NCBI RefSeq assembly: GCF_947498825.1
Contig: NZ_CANMLV010000001.1
Coordinates: forward strand, 558,001-622,000
From: an uncultured Cedecea sp.
Lineage (GTDB): Bacteria > Pseudomonadota > Gammaproteobacteria > Enterobacterales > Enterobacteriaceae
DNA: 64,000 nt
Reading direction: 5' to 3'
Shown here piece by piece: positions 32,825 through 44,789 of the stretch. Position numbers and translations under genes: made by a program. The notes beneath the pieces are model-generated. The model made no database searches. It saw only the letters and a program-made list of their open reading frames with translations, and was not told where the DNA came from. Positions within the stretch are counted from its first letter, which is position 1. Each line of letters starts with the position of its first letter.

Positions 32825-33436
32825 CTACTTACGCTGATCGTCCACCGTCACACCTGCCGGAGGGGTAAAGGTAAACTTACTCGCATCAATCGTCGTCGCT
32901 GGCTGTGCTTTTAATGCATAGCTACTGCGTTGGTCATCCTGCTCGATAGCGCTGAAATTATGAATTGCACCGTCACGACCCACACTGATCGTGAATTGCT
33001 TGAGGTTACCCGCGTCATTTTTAGGGGTCAGAACAAAATCATCCCCATTTTGCTTGATGTTGTACTGGCTCCAGTCTGAAGACTGATTACGCGCAATCAG
33101 CATGAAAGGCGTATTACTGGTAACATCTTTCAGCCAGCTGGCACTCACCTGTTCAACAAACGGGTTATAGAACCACAATGTTTTACCGTCAGACACAAGA
33201 ACACTTTCATCCGGTTGTGTCATGTGCCAGTTGAACAAATTAGGACGTTTTACCCATAACTCACCCTCTCCTTCTTGCACCGTAGCGCCACTGCCATCCG
33301 TTACTTTTTGAGTAAAGCTGGCATGAAAGGTGCTAACTTTATCTAAACGGCTCTGCAAGTCCCCGGCAGCATCAGCCCAGGCCGCACTGCTGAGAATCAT
33401 GGTAAACAGTGCGCAGGCAATAACTACTTTTTTCAT
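32825..33436 (-). CDS. lolA: Outer-membrane lipoprotein carrier LolA
   Basis: 203 residues from the ATG at 33436, preceded by GAGGAAA; an ATG at 33463 would add nine unconserved residues ahead of the signal peptide. Signal peptide [21 protein letters not shown] (21 residues), mature [10 protein letters not shown]. LolA takes lipoproteins from LolCDE and passes them to LolB across the periplasm. [26 protein letters not shown] and [15 protein letters not shown] are family landmarks. Confidence 0.97.
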   Translation of the reverse strand: MKKVVIACALFTMILSSAAWADAAGDLQSRLDKVSTFHASFTQKVTDGSGATVQEGEGELWVKRPNLFNWHMTQPDESVLVSDGKTLWFYNPFVEQVSASWLKDVTSNTPFMLIARNQSSDWSQYNIKQNGDDFVLTPKNDAGNLKQFTISVGRDGAIHNFSAIEQDDQRSSYALKAQPATTIDASKFTFTPPAGVTVDDQRK

Positions 33437-33584
33437 TATCTTTCCTCTGAATCCTTTTGCCATCTGGTAATGGTATTACTGTTGCTCACTGTAGAGGATG
33501 TTCGCGCGGCTGCAATAGAAGAGCAGGCTTATTTTACCCTTCTTTGCATAACCACCTCATTGCCTCTCATTCTCGGCGTTATTG

Positions 33585-36500
33585 TTATTCAAACGGAGGA
33601 GGTGCCAGAACCTCACGATTACCGTTATGCCCCTGCGGGCTGACAATCCCCTGAGCTTCCATCTGTTCGACGATCCGCGCAGCTCGGTTATAACCAATAC
33701 GGAACTGGCGCTGGACGCCAGAAATAGACGCTTTACGTTTTTCGACCACAAATGCCACAGCCTGATCGAACAGAGGATCTAACTCTTCATCGCCTTCCAG
33801 CCCACCGCCACCTTCAGCTCCCTCAGCAGCGGTGATACCAGTGATATATTGTGGACGCCCACGGGCTTTCCAGTCCTGGACCACAGCATGAACTTCTTCG
33901 TCACGGACAAAAGCACCATGGACACGAATTGGCGTGGTTGAGTTTGGTGCCGAATAAAGCATATCCCCCATTCCCAACAGAGACTCCGCGCCCCCCTGAT
34001 CAAGAATCGTCCGTGAATCAATTTTACTGGATACAGTAAAGGCAATACGGGTTGGAATATTCGCTTTAATCAAACCAGTTATCACATCAACCGAAGGGCG
34101 CTGGGTAGCCAGCACTAAGTGGATGCCTGCCGCACGAGCCTTTTGTGCCAATCGGGCAATCAACTCTTCCACTTTTTTACCTACCGTCATCATCAGGTCG
34201 GCAAACTCGTCAACCAGAACCACGATATACGGAAGTTTTTCAAGCATCGGATGGCTAATTTCCATACTGTCACCTGGTTTCCAGAACGGATCCGGAATAG
34301 GTCGTCCCATCTTTTCAGCTTCCAGTACACGTTCGTTATAGCCCGCAAGATTACGTACCCCAAGTGCAGACATGAGTTTATAACGTCGTTCCATCTCATT
34401 GACACTCCAGCGCAGCGCATTAGCTGCGTCCTTCATGTCGGTAACCACTTCTGTCAGCAAATGCGGGATCCCTTCATAGACTGACAATTCGAGCATTTTC
34501 GGATCGATCATGATGAAGCGAACTTCTTCAGGCGTCGATTTATACAGCATACTGAGGATCATGGCGTTGACCCCGACCGACTTACCTGAACCGGTCGTAC
34601 CCGCGACCAACAGATGTGGCATTTTTGCCAGATCGGCGACCACAGGTTCACCACCAATATCTTTACCCAACACGACTGTCAAAGGCGAGCTGCTGTCACG
34701 AAATGCCGGACAGTCAAGGACTTCTCGCAGATAAACGGTATGTCGTTTTTTATTCGGTAATTCCAGACCGACATAGGGCTTACCGGGAATAACCTCAACC
34801 ACACGTACCGCGACAGTCGAGAGTGAACGCGCCAGGTCGCGTGAGAGATTGGAAATACGGGCAGCCTTTACCCCTGGCGCAAGGTCAAGTTCAAAACGCG
34901 TGATCACCGGACCAGGAGAATAGTCAACTACATCGGCTTTAATGCGGTAATCCGCAAGCCTTGCTTCAACCAGACGTGCCATTTGTTCCATCGCAAATTC
35001 ATCGACAGGTTCAACGGTCGTTGGTGGAGGTGAAAGCAAACTCAACGACGGTAATGGCGTGGTCGGCTTTTGTAGCGGCCGGCTGTCGCCATTACGCATC
35101 AGGAAAGGATGAAGCAAACTTTCCTCAGCCTCCGGTTTTACCGGAACAACCGGTTCTGGCTGATACTGCGGCGCAGATGCCGCTGGATGTGCCGCAGCAG
35201 GGATATCAGTATGTGTCGATACTGAGCCCGGCGCATGATATGGCGATGCGTTCGACGTCTGGTGTGAAACAGCAGGCTCAGCAATAGGCGTAAATAAGGG
35301 TTCCAGTGGCCCCTCATCAACCAGCTCCTTCATCGGTGAATGAAAATCAAAGTCATCGAGTGAAAACGACGCGGCAGACGATGATGCTGGCTGGCTATAA
35401 CGTTGCTGTTGCTGAGCGGCAAACTGACGCGATAGTTCGGCTTCAACCTCGGCAGCTTCATCTTCTGCATAGTCGCTGTGACGCTGTTGCTGCCGGGCAG
35501 CAAACTGACGTGATAACTCTGCTTCTACTTTATTTTGCTCATCGGTAACAGCGTCGTCGCCAGCATAGTCACCATAACGCTGCTGTTGCTGAGAGGCAAA
35601 CTGACGAGCCAGTTCACGTTGCTGTAATTCATACTCTTCATCGACCGGAATATCTTCCCGCACAGACTGACCTTGTCGGGCTTGTTCCTCTGCCATTCGC
35701 TGAGACGGCAATTTAATACCGTAAGAAGCCAGCTCACGACGCGTTGGTACCCGAACACGATTAGGTCGTGGGAGTTGAGGACCTATCCCCTCTTTGACCT
35801 GAGGACGCGGCGCGTCGCTGGCGATACTGAATACCGGGGAAAAACTGCCCGTAGCCGCGGCTGTTTTTACTGTTTCAGTAACAGCCGCCGGAATGCCACT
35901 CGCTGCCGCAACAGACATCGCCGTCAGCGATGGTTCCGGAATCGGAGCAGAGTGTTGTGACTTTGGTGCAGAATGACGATAGGGTTCCGGTTCAGGTTCT
36001 GGTATCGGTTGATACCAGGCAGCTAACTGTTCACGTTCACGGGCGCGTTGTTGCTCGACCTCTTCAAAATGGTAAAGCGGTGGACGAACATATTTAGTTT
36101 CTGCCAAAGGTTCAGGCTGGCTGACTTCAGTCTCGTTCAGTGCATCCGTGACAGGGTAATCATGCACTGACGTCTGCTTAGGTTGCGACACCAGCGGTGG
36201 AACGAATTCAGGTTCAGGGGCAGACCACTGAGGCTCTGCCGCTGGTGTATAAGAGCGGATTTCAGGCTCAGGAGCCGGCCACTGGGGCTCTGGCGCTGGT
36301 GTGGGTGCATAAGAACGGATTTCAGGCTCAGGAGCAGACCACTGGGGCTCTGGCGCTGGTGTGGGTGCATAAGAACGGATTTCAGGCTCAGGAGCAGACC
36401 ACTGAGATTCTGGTGTCGGTGTCGACAGCGGCTCGGATGCTGGTATGGAAGAGCGGATTTCAGTTTCAGGCGCCGCAATGCCCTCACCCATCATCCCGAC

Positions 36501-37514
36501 TGCTGCGGTTCTGGCTGACTGAGGTTCTGCATCAGGAAATGTTCTGGCTGATTCAAGTACCGACTGACCACTAAAAAGAGGGTCATCTTGTACTGAGCGG
36601 CCACTAAACAACGGATCATCTTGCGGCGACGAGCCAGGGGCTGGATGTCCGGAAAGCAACACATCATCGGCATCGGCATAAGCGCTGGGGGTGACAGCAG
36701 TCTTTCCCTCTTCATCATCCATACGCTTACCTGAAAACAGCGCTTCATCAACGTTGCTTCCATGTCGTGAGGTAAATTTTTGCGAAAGTTTCTGTCTGCG
36801 TGATACCGCGCCTCGTAACAGACGTGTTTTCCTGGAAGGCTGTGCCTTAGGCTCTGGCTGTTCATACTCGTCATCATCTTGCCAGGTATTGTCCCGACGA
36901 GTGTGGTGGCTGGCGAAGGTTAAAATATTAAGCGTGAAGCTGCCTATTTTTTCTGCGATAGTGACCCAAGACCACCCCGTGAACAATGTCAAACCCGCAG
37001 CCCAGACACACAGCAGAACGATAGTTCCGCCGCTGCTGTTCAACAGCGGTTGCAGAGCGGTACTCAGCAAACTTCCGATCACCCCACCGGAGGCAAAATA
37101 CCAGATATCATCGGCGTTGATAGCTGCCAGCCCACAAGACGTCAGGACCACGGCAAGCACGCCAATCAGACGAAGTGAGACGGCAAAGTAATCAACGAAA
37201 TATTCTTCATCCCGCTGTTTCCAGGTAAACCAACACGCACCGATAATGATGACGGGAATGCTATAGGCAATAACGCCAAAAATGAAGAACAGCGTATCCG
37301 CCAGCCAGGCGCCTGGTATTCCACCCATATTGTGGATAGGCTCATGCCACGCCGTTTGTGACCAGCTAGGATCAGAAGGGTTAAAGCTGAGTAGTGAAAC
37401 CATCAAGTAGATAGCAAACAAGGCGACAAGCACCAACAACGCTTCAAGTAGTCGGCGTCCACTGCTCAGTTTCGTTAATGTTACGTCTTTATCTTCAGTA
37501 TATTCCTGGCTCAA
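33585..37514 (-). CDS. ftsK: DNA translocase FtsK
   Basis: 1309 residues (1329 in E. coli). N-terminal membrane domain with four helices (about 20-195) targets it to the septum. A long Pro/Gln/Glu-rich linker (about 200-815) includes near-perfect 20-residue repeats around [14 protein letters not shown] and three QFA.QQQQR blocks. The motor has Walker [15 protein letters not shown] and Walker [11 protein letters not shown]; the C-terminal gamma domain ([18 protein letters not shown]) reads KOPS polarity and activates XerCD at dif. lrp lies upstream and lolA downstream, the usual order. Confidence 0.97.
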   Translation of the reverse strand: MSQEYTEDKDVTLTKLSSGRRLLEALLVLVALFAIYLMVSLLSFNPSDPSWSQTAWHEPIHNMGGIPGAWLADTLFFIFGVIAYSIPVIIIGACWFTWKQRDEEYFVDYFAVSLRLIGVLAVVLTSCGLAAINADDIWYFASGGVIGSLLSTALQPLLNSSGGTIVLLCVWAAGLTLFTGWSWVTIAEKIGSFTLNILTFASHHTRRDNTWQDDDEYEQPEPKAQPSRKTRLLRGAVSRRQKLSQKFTSRHGSNVDEALFSGKRMDDEEGKTAVTPSAYADADDVLLSGHPAPGSSPQDDPLFSGRSVQDDPLFSGQSVLESARTFPDAEPQSARTAAVGMMGEGIAAPETEIRSSIPASEPLSTPTPESQWSAPEPEIRSYAPTPAPEPQWSAPEPEIRSYAPTPAPEPQWPAPEPEIRSYTPAAEPQWSAPEPEFVPPLVSQPKQTSVHDYPVTDALNETEVSQPEPLAETKYVRPPLYHFEEVEQQRAREREQLAAWYQPIPEPEPEPYRHSAPKSQHSAPIPEPSLTAMSVAAASGIPAAVTETVKTAAATGSFSPVFSIASDAPRPQVKEGIGPQLPRPNRVRVPTRRELASYGIKLPSQRMAEEQARQGQSVREDIPVDEEYELQQRELARQFASQQQQRYGDYAGDDAVTDEQNKVEAELSRQFAARQQQRHSDYAEDEAAEVEAELSRQFAAQQQQRYSQPASSSAASFSLDDFDFHSPMKELVDEGPLEPLFTPIAEPAVSHQTSNASPYHAPGSVSTHTDIPAAAHPAASAPQYQPEPVVPVKPEAEESLLHPFLMRNGDSRPLQKPTTPLPSLSLLSPPPTTVEPVDEFAMEQMARLVEARLADYRIKADVVDYSPGPVITRFELDLAPGVKAARISNLSRDLARSLSTVAVRVVEVIPGKPYVGLELPNKKRHTVYLREVLDCPAFRDSSSPLTVVLGKDIGGEPVVADLAKMPHLLVAGTTGSGKSVGVNAMILSMLYKSTPEEVRFIMIDPKMLELSVYEGIPHLLTEVVTDMKDAANALRWSVNEMERRYKLMSALGVRNLAGYNERVLEAEKMGRPIPDPFWKPGDSMEISHPMLEKLPYIVVLVDEFADLMMTVGKKVEELIARLAQKARAAGIHLVLATQRPSVDVITGLIKANIPTRIAFTVSSKIDSRTILDQGGAESLLGMGDMLYSAPNSTTPIRVHGAFVRDEEVHAVVQDWKARGRPQYITGITAAEGAEGGGGLEGDEELDPLFDQAVAFVVEKRKASISGVQRQFRIGYNRAARIVEQMEAQGIVSPQGHNGNREVLAPPPFE
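36180..36420. repeat. Tandem 60-bp coding repeats in the FtsK linker
   Basis: A unit of about 60 bp encoding [20 protein letters not shown]-like residues is repeated about four times; units starting near 36306 and 36366 are almost identical. The first unit is 6 bp shorter. It stays in frame, so copy number can vary without breaking the gene. Confidence 0.85.
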
Positions 37515-37634
37515 GAAAGGCTCTCCAGGTGTTCAAACTCAATGGGAACAACAGAACCGGACCATACCGGGACTGTTGCTGTATGTATTCCCAGGAGTGT
37601 AACTAAAATACACTAACTTTGCACCTGCACAGTG

Positions 37635-38129
37635 TTACCGGGTTTTAATAACCAGCCGATTACTCTGTTTAACTTCTTCCATAACAACATAAGTACGGGT
37701 GTCATTTACGCCAGGCAAGCGTAGCAGGGTTTCACCCAGTAACTTACGGTATGCAGACATATCAGGCACACGCGTTTTGAGAAGATAGTCAAAATCACCG
37801 GATACCAGATGGCACTCTTGAATTTCTTCAAGTTTTTGTACCGCTGAATTGAATTGTTCAAACACATCAGGTGCGCCGCGATTAAGCGTAATTTCAACGA
37901 ACACCAGAAGTGATGCATCCAGATAGTGAGGATTCAACAGTGCAGTATAGCCCTGAATGAAGCCCTGTCGTTCCAGACGACGCACGCGTTCAAGACACGG
38001 AGTTGGTGAAAGACCCACACGTTTTGAAAGTTCAACGTTTGAAATGCGTCCGTCTTTTTGTAATTCATTAAGAATATTGCGATCGATACGATCGAGATCT
38101 TTGCCAGGGCGCTTTTTACTGTCTACCAT
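37635..38129 (-). CDS. lrp: Leucine-responsive regulatory protein
   Basis: 164 residues, the E. coli Lrp length and nearly the same sequence. An N-terminal winged HTH (about 14-57, ILNELQKDGRISNVELSKRVGLSPTPC) is followed by the RAM effector and oligomer domain. Lrp is a global feast/famine regulator that binds DNA as octamers and hexadecamers. It is divergent from trxB, as in E. coli. Its leader carries a strong hairpin at 38238-38265. Confidence 0.98.
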   Translation of the reverse strand: MVDSKKRPGKDLDRIDRNILNELQKDGRISNVELSKRVGLSPTPCLERVRRLERQGFIQGYTALLNPHYLDASLLVFVEITLNRGAPDVFEQFNSAVQKLEEIQECHLVSGDFDYLLKTRVPDMSAYRKLLGETLLRLPGVNDTRTYVVMEEVKQSNRLVIKTR

Positions 38130-38237
38130 TATTATTGTCTCTCTCTAATTCCTTCCTTCACCTGCCATAACCCTGATGAGGTTACTCTGCTCAGGGTGTA
38201 CGTAAGAAGACCGATGCCTTATGGCTGTATCGCTATC

Positions 38238-38265
38238 ACGCATGGCGTCTGTCCACGCCATGCGT
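38238..38265 (-). promoter_or_regulatory. Stable hairpin in the lrp leader region
   Basis: Perfect 11-bp inverted repeat ACGCATGGCGT/ACGCCATGCGT with a 6-nt loop, 109-136 bp before the lrp ATG. No T run on either strand, so it is not a normal terminator. The rest of the gap 38130-38626 is AT-rich and holds the divergent lrp and trxB promoters; no gene is seen. Confidence 0.6.
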
Positions 38266-38536
38266 AAATATCAATGACTCGGATAAATATGCATACGGAG
38301 CAGGAAAAGCAGATAGCCTTTCTAACCCTAATGTATTTTTCTTCCTAGAATGTTTTCGCAAATGCTTAGGGGATTGTCAAAGCAAAACATTTATTTTTAG
38401 TGAAACGTACCAAGTTATCTATTCTTCTAATGAATTTTTCCATTTTTGCTACTCTAATTCCGTGCCGATCACAATGATTTTTTATGCAATAACGCTGCGA
38501 TATTCATAATGCTTATATCCCACCACAATGACATAA

Positions 38537-39595
<1,059 letters not shown>

Positions 39596-39612
39596 ATTTA
39601 ATAATTTACAAT

Positions 39613-39642
39613 AAAAGGCGTCCTTCCGGGTCGCCTTTATTC
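39613..39642 (+). terminator. Terminator after trxB
   Basis: Stem AAAAGGCG/CGCCTTT with a loop of about 11 nt and TTATT, 18 bp after the trxB stop. Confidence 0.75.
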
Positions 39643-39712
39643 ATCCTGCACTGTAAGATTATGCGCTAAAATTGTCCGGGAATTCCTCCTTTTAACTGCA
39701 ATCTGGCACGCG

Positions 39713-41479
39713 ATGAATAAGACCCGTCAACAAGAAATTAGCCGCTGGCTAAAACAACAAAGTATCATTTCCCGCCGTTGGCTAACCCTGTCACGCTTGC
39801 TGGGTCTGGTGAGCGGTTTGCTGATTATTGCTCAAGCCTGGCTTATGGCCCGCTTACTCCAGTATATGATTATGGAGGGGATTCCTCGTGAAGCTTTATT
39901 GCTGCCTTTTATCCAACTGGCAGGCGTCTTTGTGCTGCGCGCCTGGGTCGTCTGGCTGCGCGAAAAAGTCGGCTATTATGCGGGATTACATATCCGCAGA
40001 GTGATTCGTAAAAAAGTCCTCGATCGTCTGCATCAGGCAGGACCTGCATGGATTAAAGGCAAACCTGTGGGTAGCTGGGCAACGCTTATTCTTGAGCAAA
40101 TAGAAGATATGCATGATTACTATGCGCGCTATTTGCCACAGATGACGCTGGCGACCATTATCCCATTGTTAGTAGTGATAACTATCTTCCCTGTCAACTG
40201 GGTTGCAGCCTTAATCCTGCTGTGTACCGCACCGTTAATTCCGTTATTTATGGCGATGGTCGGTATGGGGGCTGCAGATGCTAACCGTCGTAACTTCCAG
40301 GCACTGGCCCGTTTGAGTGGTCATTTTCTTGACCGTTTACGGGGTATGGAAACACTGCGTGTTTTTGATCGCGGAGCGGCGGAAACAGAAAATATTCGTA
40401 TTGCCAGCCGAGATTTCCGGGAACGCACCATGGAAGTACTGCGGATGGCATTTCTCTCTTCCGGCGTGCTGGAGTTTTTTGCCTCATTATCTATTGCTCT
40501 GGTCGCCGTTTATTTTGGTTTCTCTTATCTTGGCGAGCTCAATTTTGGTCACTATGGTACTGGCGTCACGCTATTTGCTGGTTTCCTGGCACTGATCCTG
40601 GCGCCTGAGTTTTTCCAGCCCCTACGTGATATGGGCGCTTTTTATCATGCCAAAGCGCAAGCTGTTGGCGCAGCTGACTCACTGATGACCTTTATGGATG
40701 CCCCTCTGCAACATCCGGAACAAGGTCAGCAAACACTGCCTCCGGGCGTCGCACTGAATATCGAGGCCCGGGACCTGGAAATTCTTTCACCTGAAGGTCA
40801 TCTCCTTGCGGGTCCCCTGAACTTTACTCTTGAAGCAGGCCGTCGTGTCGTGCTGGTCGGACAAAGCGGTGCAGGGAAAAGTTCACTGTTACAGGTGTTA
40901 TCCGGTTTTCTGCCTTACCGGGGAAGTGTCTCCGTCAACGGCATTGAGCTGTCACAGCTTGCTCCTGACGAATGGCGTAAATTGCTCAGCTGGGTTGGAC
41001 AAAACCCGCAATTACCAGCAGCAACACTGCGTGAGAATGTTTTACTCGGGGCACCAGAAGCTGATGATACCCAGTTACAAACCGCTCTGGATAAAGCCTC
41101 TGTCACCGAATTTTTACCTTTATTGCCTGCCGGAACGGATACGATTATCGGTGATGATGCTGCACGTTTATCAGTCGGTCAGGCACAGCGTGTTGCCGTT
41201 GCCCGGGCATTAATCAATCCTTGTCGTTTAATGCTACTTGATGAACCTGCTGCCAGTCTTGATGCCCATAGCGAACAACGCGTGATGGCCGCCTTGGCTG
41301 ATGCTTCAACCCGACAAACCACCCTGATGGTCACCCATCAGTTAGATTATATTAGTGACTGGGACGAAGTCTGGCTGATGCGTGAAGGGAAAATTATCCA
41401 ACAAGGAAGCTATGCCCAGTTAGCCACACAGGACGGTCCTTTTGCGGCTCTGTTGGCTCATCGTCTGGAGGAGATTTGA
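39713..41479 (+). CDS. cydD: Heterodimeric ABC exporter subunit CydD
   Basis: 588 residues, the E. coli length. Six-helix membrane domain, then an ATPase with Walker A GQSGAGKSS, signature LSVGQAQR (Val in place of the first Gly, as in E. coli CydD), Walker B LMLLDEPAASLD and H-loop VTHQLD. CydDC sits in the inner membrane and is needed for cytochrome bd assembly; it has been linked to cysteine/glutathione export and haem handling. Its stop overlaps the cydC start (TGATG). Confidence 0.97.
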   Translation: MNKTRQQEISRWLKQQSIISRRWLTLSRLLGLVSGLLIIAQAWLMARLLQYMIMEGIPREALLLPFIQLAGVFVLRAWVVWLREKVGYYAGLHIRRVIRKKVLDRLHQAGPAWIKGKPVGSWATLILEQIEDMHDYYARYLPQMTLATIIPLLVVITIFPVNWVAALILLCTAPLIPLFMAMVGMGAADANRRNFQALARLSGHFLDRLRGMETLRVFDRGAAETENIRIASRDFRERTMEVLRMAFLSSGVLEFFASLSIALVAVYFGFSYLGELNFGHYGTGVTLFAGFLALILAPEFFQPLRDMGAFYHAKAQAVGAADSLMTFMDAPLQHPEQGQQTLPPGVALNIEARDLEILSPEGHLLAGPLNFTLEAGRRVVLVGQSGAGKSSLLQVLSGFLPYRGSVSVNGIELSQLAPDEWRKLLSWVGQNPQLPAATLRENVLLGAPEADDTQLQTALDKASVTEFLPLLPAGTDTIIGDDAARLSVGQAQRVAVARALINPCRLMLLDEPAASLDAHSEQRVMAALADASTRQTTLMVTHQLDYISDWDEVWLMREGKIIQQGSYAQLATQDGPFAALLAHRLEEI

Positions 41480-43197
41480 TGCGCGCCCTGCTGCCTTATC
41501 TTGCTTTATACCGCCGTCATAAATGGCGACTGTCTCTTGGTGTATTGCTCGCCATTATTACGCTGTTAGCCAGTATTGGTCTGCTAACCTTATCCGGATG
41601 GTTTTTATCCGCCTCCGCAGTTGTTGGTCTTTCCGGCGTTTATTTTAACTATATGCTGCCAGCCGCCGGCGTTCGCGCGGGTGCCATCATTCGTACAGCA
41701 GGACGTTATTGTGAGCGTCTGGTCAGCCATGACGCCACCTTCCGGGTACTTGAACACTTACGTGTGACCACCTTCAGCAAGCTTATTCCCCTCTCTCCTG
41801 CCGGGCTGGCACGTTTTCGTCAAGGGGAACTCCTGAACCGCATGGTGGCTGACGTCGATACCCTGGATCATCTCTACCTGCGCGTGATCTCTCCGTTGGT
41901 TGGCGCATTTGTCGTCATCGTCGTTGTCACTTTGGGTCTGAGTATACTGGATATTGAGCTGGCTTTGGCCTTGGGAGGGATCTTATTAGCAACTTTAATT
42001 CTGCTTCCCCCATTGTTCTATCGTGCAGGTCGTCCCAGTGGAGAAAAAGTCACGGAACAGCGCGGACAGTACCGTCAGCAATTGACGGCCTGGCTTCAAG
42101 GCCATGCAGAATTGACAATTTTTGGTGCAGCTGACAGAGCGAGAGCTCAGTTAGAAGCTTCAGAGCAGCGCTGGCAAGAAGCACAGTACCATCAGGCCTC
42201 CCTGAGTGCTTTATCCCAGGCTTTGATGCTGTTGATCAGCGGCGTTGCTGTTATCACCATATTGTGGATGGCATCAGCGGGAGTGGGCTCTCATGACGTT
42301 CCTGGTGCACTGATTGCCTTATTTGTTTTTTGTTCTCTGGCCGCTTTTGAAGCGTTAGCCCCGGTAACAGGCGCGTTTCAGCATCTGGGTCAGGTGATTT
42401 CTTCGGCTTTACGTGTCAGTCAGATTACCGAACAAAAAGCCAGTGTCACTTTCCCCGACCAGTCGCAAGAGAGACAACATGAAGCGGCTCTGGAAATTCG
42501 GCAGCTCAGCTTTACCTATCCAGGCCAGCCGCAGGCGGTACTACGGGATATTAGTCTGTCAGTTGCCTCCGGACAGCGTATCGCAATCCTCGGCAGCACC
42601 GGCTGTGGGAAATCTACCCTGTTGCAGCTACTGACGCGCGCCTGGGATAATCAGCAGGGTGAAATAACCCTGAACGGCATGCCACTCGACAGTTTTGATG
42701 AAAGTACGCTCCGTGCAAGCACCAGTGTTGTTCCGCAACGTGTCCATCTGTTTAGTGCAACGTTACGTGATAATTTACAGCTGGCTGCGCCCGAAGCCAC
42801 AGATGAACAACTCAGTATCACTCTTGAACGGGTAGGTTTGGAAAAATTATTACAAGGTGACGGGCTCAATAGCTGGCTGGGTGAAGGCGGACGTCAGTTG
42901 TCCGGCGGTGAGCTGCGCCGTCTGGCGATTGCCCGCGCCTTGCTGCACAATGGCCCGCTACTCCTGCTGGATGAACCGACCGAAGGCTTGGATGCAGAAA
43001 CCGAGCATCAGATGCTGAGCTTACTTGAGGACGTTACTGCCGATAAAACCGTGCTGATGGTAACCCACCGCTTACGGGGTCTGAATCGTTTTGACAGCAT
43101 TGTTGTGATGGATAATGGCCGTATTGTTGAGCAAGGACATCATGATGAACTGATGGCTTCAGGCGGGCGTTATTATCAGTTTCATCAGCGCGTCTGA
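41479..43197 (+). CDS. cydC: Heterodimeric ABC exporter subunit CydC
   Basis: 572 residues from the ATG at 41479 (MRALLPYLALYRRHKW, as in E. coli CydC), with GGAGGAG in the end of cydD as ribosome site. The codon before it is TTG and has been read as an alternative start. Walker A GSTGCGKST, signature LSGGELRR, Walker B LLLLDEPTEGLD, H-loop VTHRLRG. It partners CydD and is translationally coupled to it. Confidence 0.97.
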   Translation: MRALLPYLALYRRHKWRLSLGVLLAIITLLASIGLLTLSGWFLSASAVVGLSGVYFNYMLPAAGVRAGAIIRTAGRYCERLVSHDATFRVLEHLRVTTFSKLIPLSPAGLARFRQGELLNRMVADVDTLDHLYLRVISPLVGAFVVIVVVTLGLSILDIELALALGGILLATLILLPPLFYRAGRPSGEKVTEQRGQYRQQLTAWLQGHAELTIFGAADRARAQLEASEQRWQEAQYHQASLSALSQALMLLISGVAVITILWMASAGVGSHDVPGALIALFVFCSLAAFEALAPVTGAFQHLGQVISSALRVSQITEQKASVTFPDQSQERQHEAALEIRQLSFTYPGQPQAVLRDISLSVASGQRIAILGSTGCGKSTLLQLLTRAWDNQQGEITLNGMPLDSFDESTLRASTSVVPQRVHLFSATLRDNLQLAAPEATDEQLSITLERVGLEKLLQGDGLNSWLGEGGRQLSGGELRRLAIARALLHNGPLLLLDEPTEGLDAETEHQMLSLLEDVTADKTVLMVTHRLRGLNRFDSIVVMDNGRIVEQGHHDELMASGGRYYQFHQRV

Positions 43198-43252
43198 CTC
43201 CCGGATCAGCAGAGCATCAACACTCACGATGAGTATACGGAGCTAACAGGTT

Positions 43253-43945
43253 ATGCAATTACTGCAACTCTCTCCAGACTCAACGGCTTTTCCTGCCCCT
43301 GAAAAAGCCCTGCGTGAGCCTAATGGATTATTGGCCCTGGGGGGTGACTTGCATCCGGCACGCTTGCTGGCGGCCTATCAGCGCGGTATTTTTCCGTGGT
43401 ATTCACCAGGAGACCCTATTTTATGGTGGTCACCAGACCCACGTGCCGTGCTCCCTCCGGAACAGTTCCATCAAAGCCGGAGCATGAAACGCTTTCATCG
43501 CCGTTCACCCTATCAAGTGACGATGAATACAGCGTTTAATCAGGTGATTGAGGGTTGTACTGATGACAGGACAGATGGCACCTGGATAACTCCCGAGATT
43601 ATCGCGGCGTACAGCCGTTTGCATCAGCTTGGCCATGCGCATTCTGTTGAGGTGTGGCAAGAAGGTGAACTGGTCGGTGGCCTGTATGGCGTTGCACAGG
43701 GTGCCTTGTTTTGTGCTGAGTCCATGTTTAGCCGTCGTGTTAATGCTTCAAAAACAGCTTTACTTGTTTTCTGCGAGCACTTTATTCATTATGGCGGCAA
43801 ATTAATTGACTGCCAGGTGTTAAACGAACACACAGCTTCATTGGGTGTCAGAGAAATTTCACGCCGAAACTACCTCAGTCTGCTGGATTCACTTCGTTCA
43901 GTGCCCGTTGATTCCGGTTGCTGGCATAAACAAAATCTAGCGTAA
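43253..43945 (+). CDS. aat: Leucyl/phenylalanyl-tRNA-protein transferase
   Basis: 230 residues. Adds Leu or Phe to proteins with N-terminal Lys or Arg, creating N-end-rule substrates that ClpS hands to ClpAP, both encoded 15 kb away. Conserved blocks: [57 protein letters not shown], and [19 protein letters not shown]. It lies between cydC and infA, as in E. coli. Confidence 0.97.
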   Translation: MQLLQLSPDSTAFPAPEKALREPNGLLALGGDLHPARLLAAYQRGIFPWYSPGDPILWWSPDPRAVLPPEQFHQSRSMKRFHRRSPYQVTMNTAFNQVIEGCTDDRTDGTWITPEIIAAYSRLHQLGHAHSVEVWQEGELVGGLYGVAQGALFCAESMFSRRVNASKTALLVFCEHFIHYGGKLIDCQVLNEHTASLGVREISRRNYLSLLDSLRSVPVDSGCWHKQNLA

Positions 43946-44229
43946 TAATGTTTCGGCACAATTTATTTGAGGGTGTTATAATCAGCGTCGCCAAGTGAAT
44001 TTTGCCTGGTGTCCCCGCTGCCTTTTAGGATGAGTAATTAAAGGGAATACCCTCGATATTTATCACTTCGAAAATTCAGTAAGCCATATAATGTGGCATT
44101 CGGCTGATTTGCGGGTGGCAGGCAAAATATACTTTGCTGGTGAATTCACCAACAATTCTTTACATGATAAGAGAACTTCGGCATTATCTTGCCGGTTCAA
44201 ACTATGGTAGCGATACCTCAGAGGATTAG

Positions 44230-44448
<219 letters not shown>

Positions 44449-44484
44449 TGGTTTTTCCCGTCGCTTAACGTAACCGGACTCAAA

Positions 44485-44611
44485 TATATTCTAAATAATT
44501 CGGGCTGCCTGTAGGCGCCAGGTTTGACCCGTCGATGAGCACAGACAAGCGATGTGATTCGGCAGGTTAAACGCAGGCAACGACCTGGCAGTTTGAAGTA
44601 TGGTGGGTATT
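44485..44611. repeat. ERIC-like element, copy 3 (127 bp)
   Basis: Begins TATATTCTAAATAATTCGGG and ends AGTTTGAAGTATGGTGGGTAT; worn termini but same orientation, length and internal GATGAGCACAGACAAGCGATG segment as copies 1 and 2. It begins 36 bp after infA, at the infA-side edge of the arabinose island. Confidence 0.82.
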
Positions 44612-44636
44612 CGTCCGGACAATGTCCGTATACTAT

Positions 44637-44676
44637 CAGTTAAGCTTCCAAGAATGCAGTTAAGCTTCCAAGAATG
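44637..44676. repeat. Two tandem copies of a 20-bp unit
   Basis: CAGTTAAGCTTCCAAGAATG occurs twice without a gap (44637-44656 and 44657-44676). The second copy runs into the left arm of the hairpin that follows. Confidence 0.9.
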
Positions 44677-44708
44677 CCGCAATAGATAATATTGCGGCAT
44701 TCTTTTCA
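44670..44708 (+). terminator. Terminator after infA, with a second hairpin
   Basis: Perfect 15-bp stem AAGAATGCCGCAATA/TATTGCGGCATTCTT, 5-nt loop, then TTC. Twelve-bp stem GCTCAAGGGCAG/CTGCCCTTGAGC follows at 44712-44740 without a T run. Together they separate infA from the convergent yjfF. The rest of 44449-44789 is explained by the ERIC-like copy and the 20-bp repeats. Confidence 0.82.
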
Positions 44709-44789
44709 ACGGCTCAAGGGCAGATATTCTGCCCTTGAGCGATTAGCAAGATGCCTTCTGCTTTTCTGTCTCTGTTACCTGCTTATTCG

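Noticed and set aside
36137-36574. Repetitive frames in other registers over the ftsK linker
   Set aside because: They are the 60-bp coding repeats of ftsK read in wrong frames.
44449-44789. serW tRNA after infA
   Set aside because: The interval is accounted for by the ERIC-like element, 20-bp repeats and two hairpins; no tRNA sequence.
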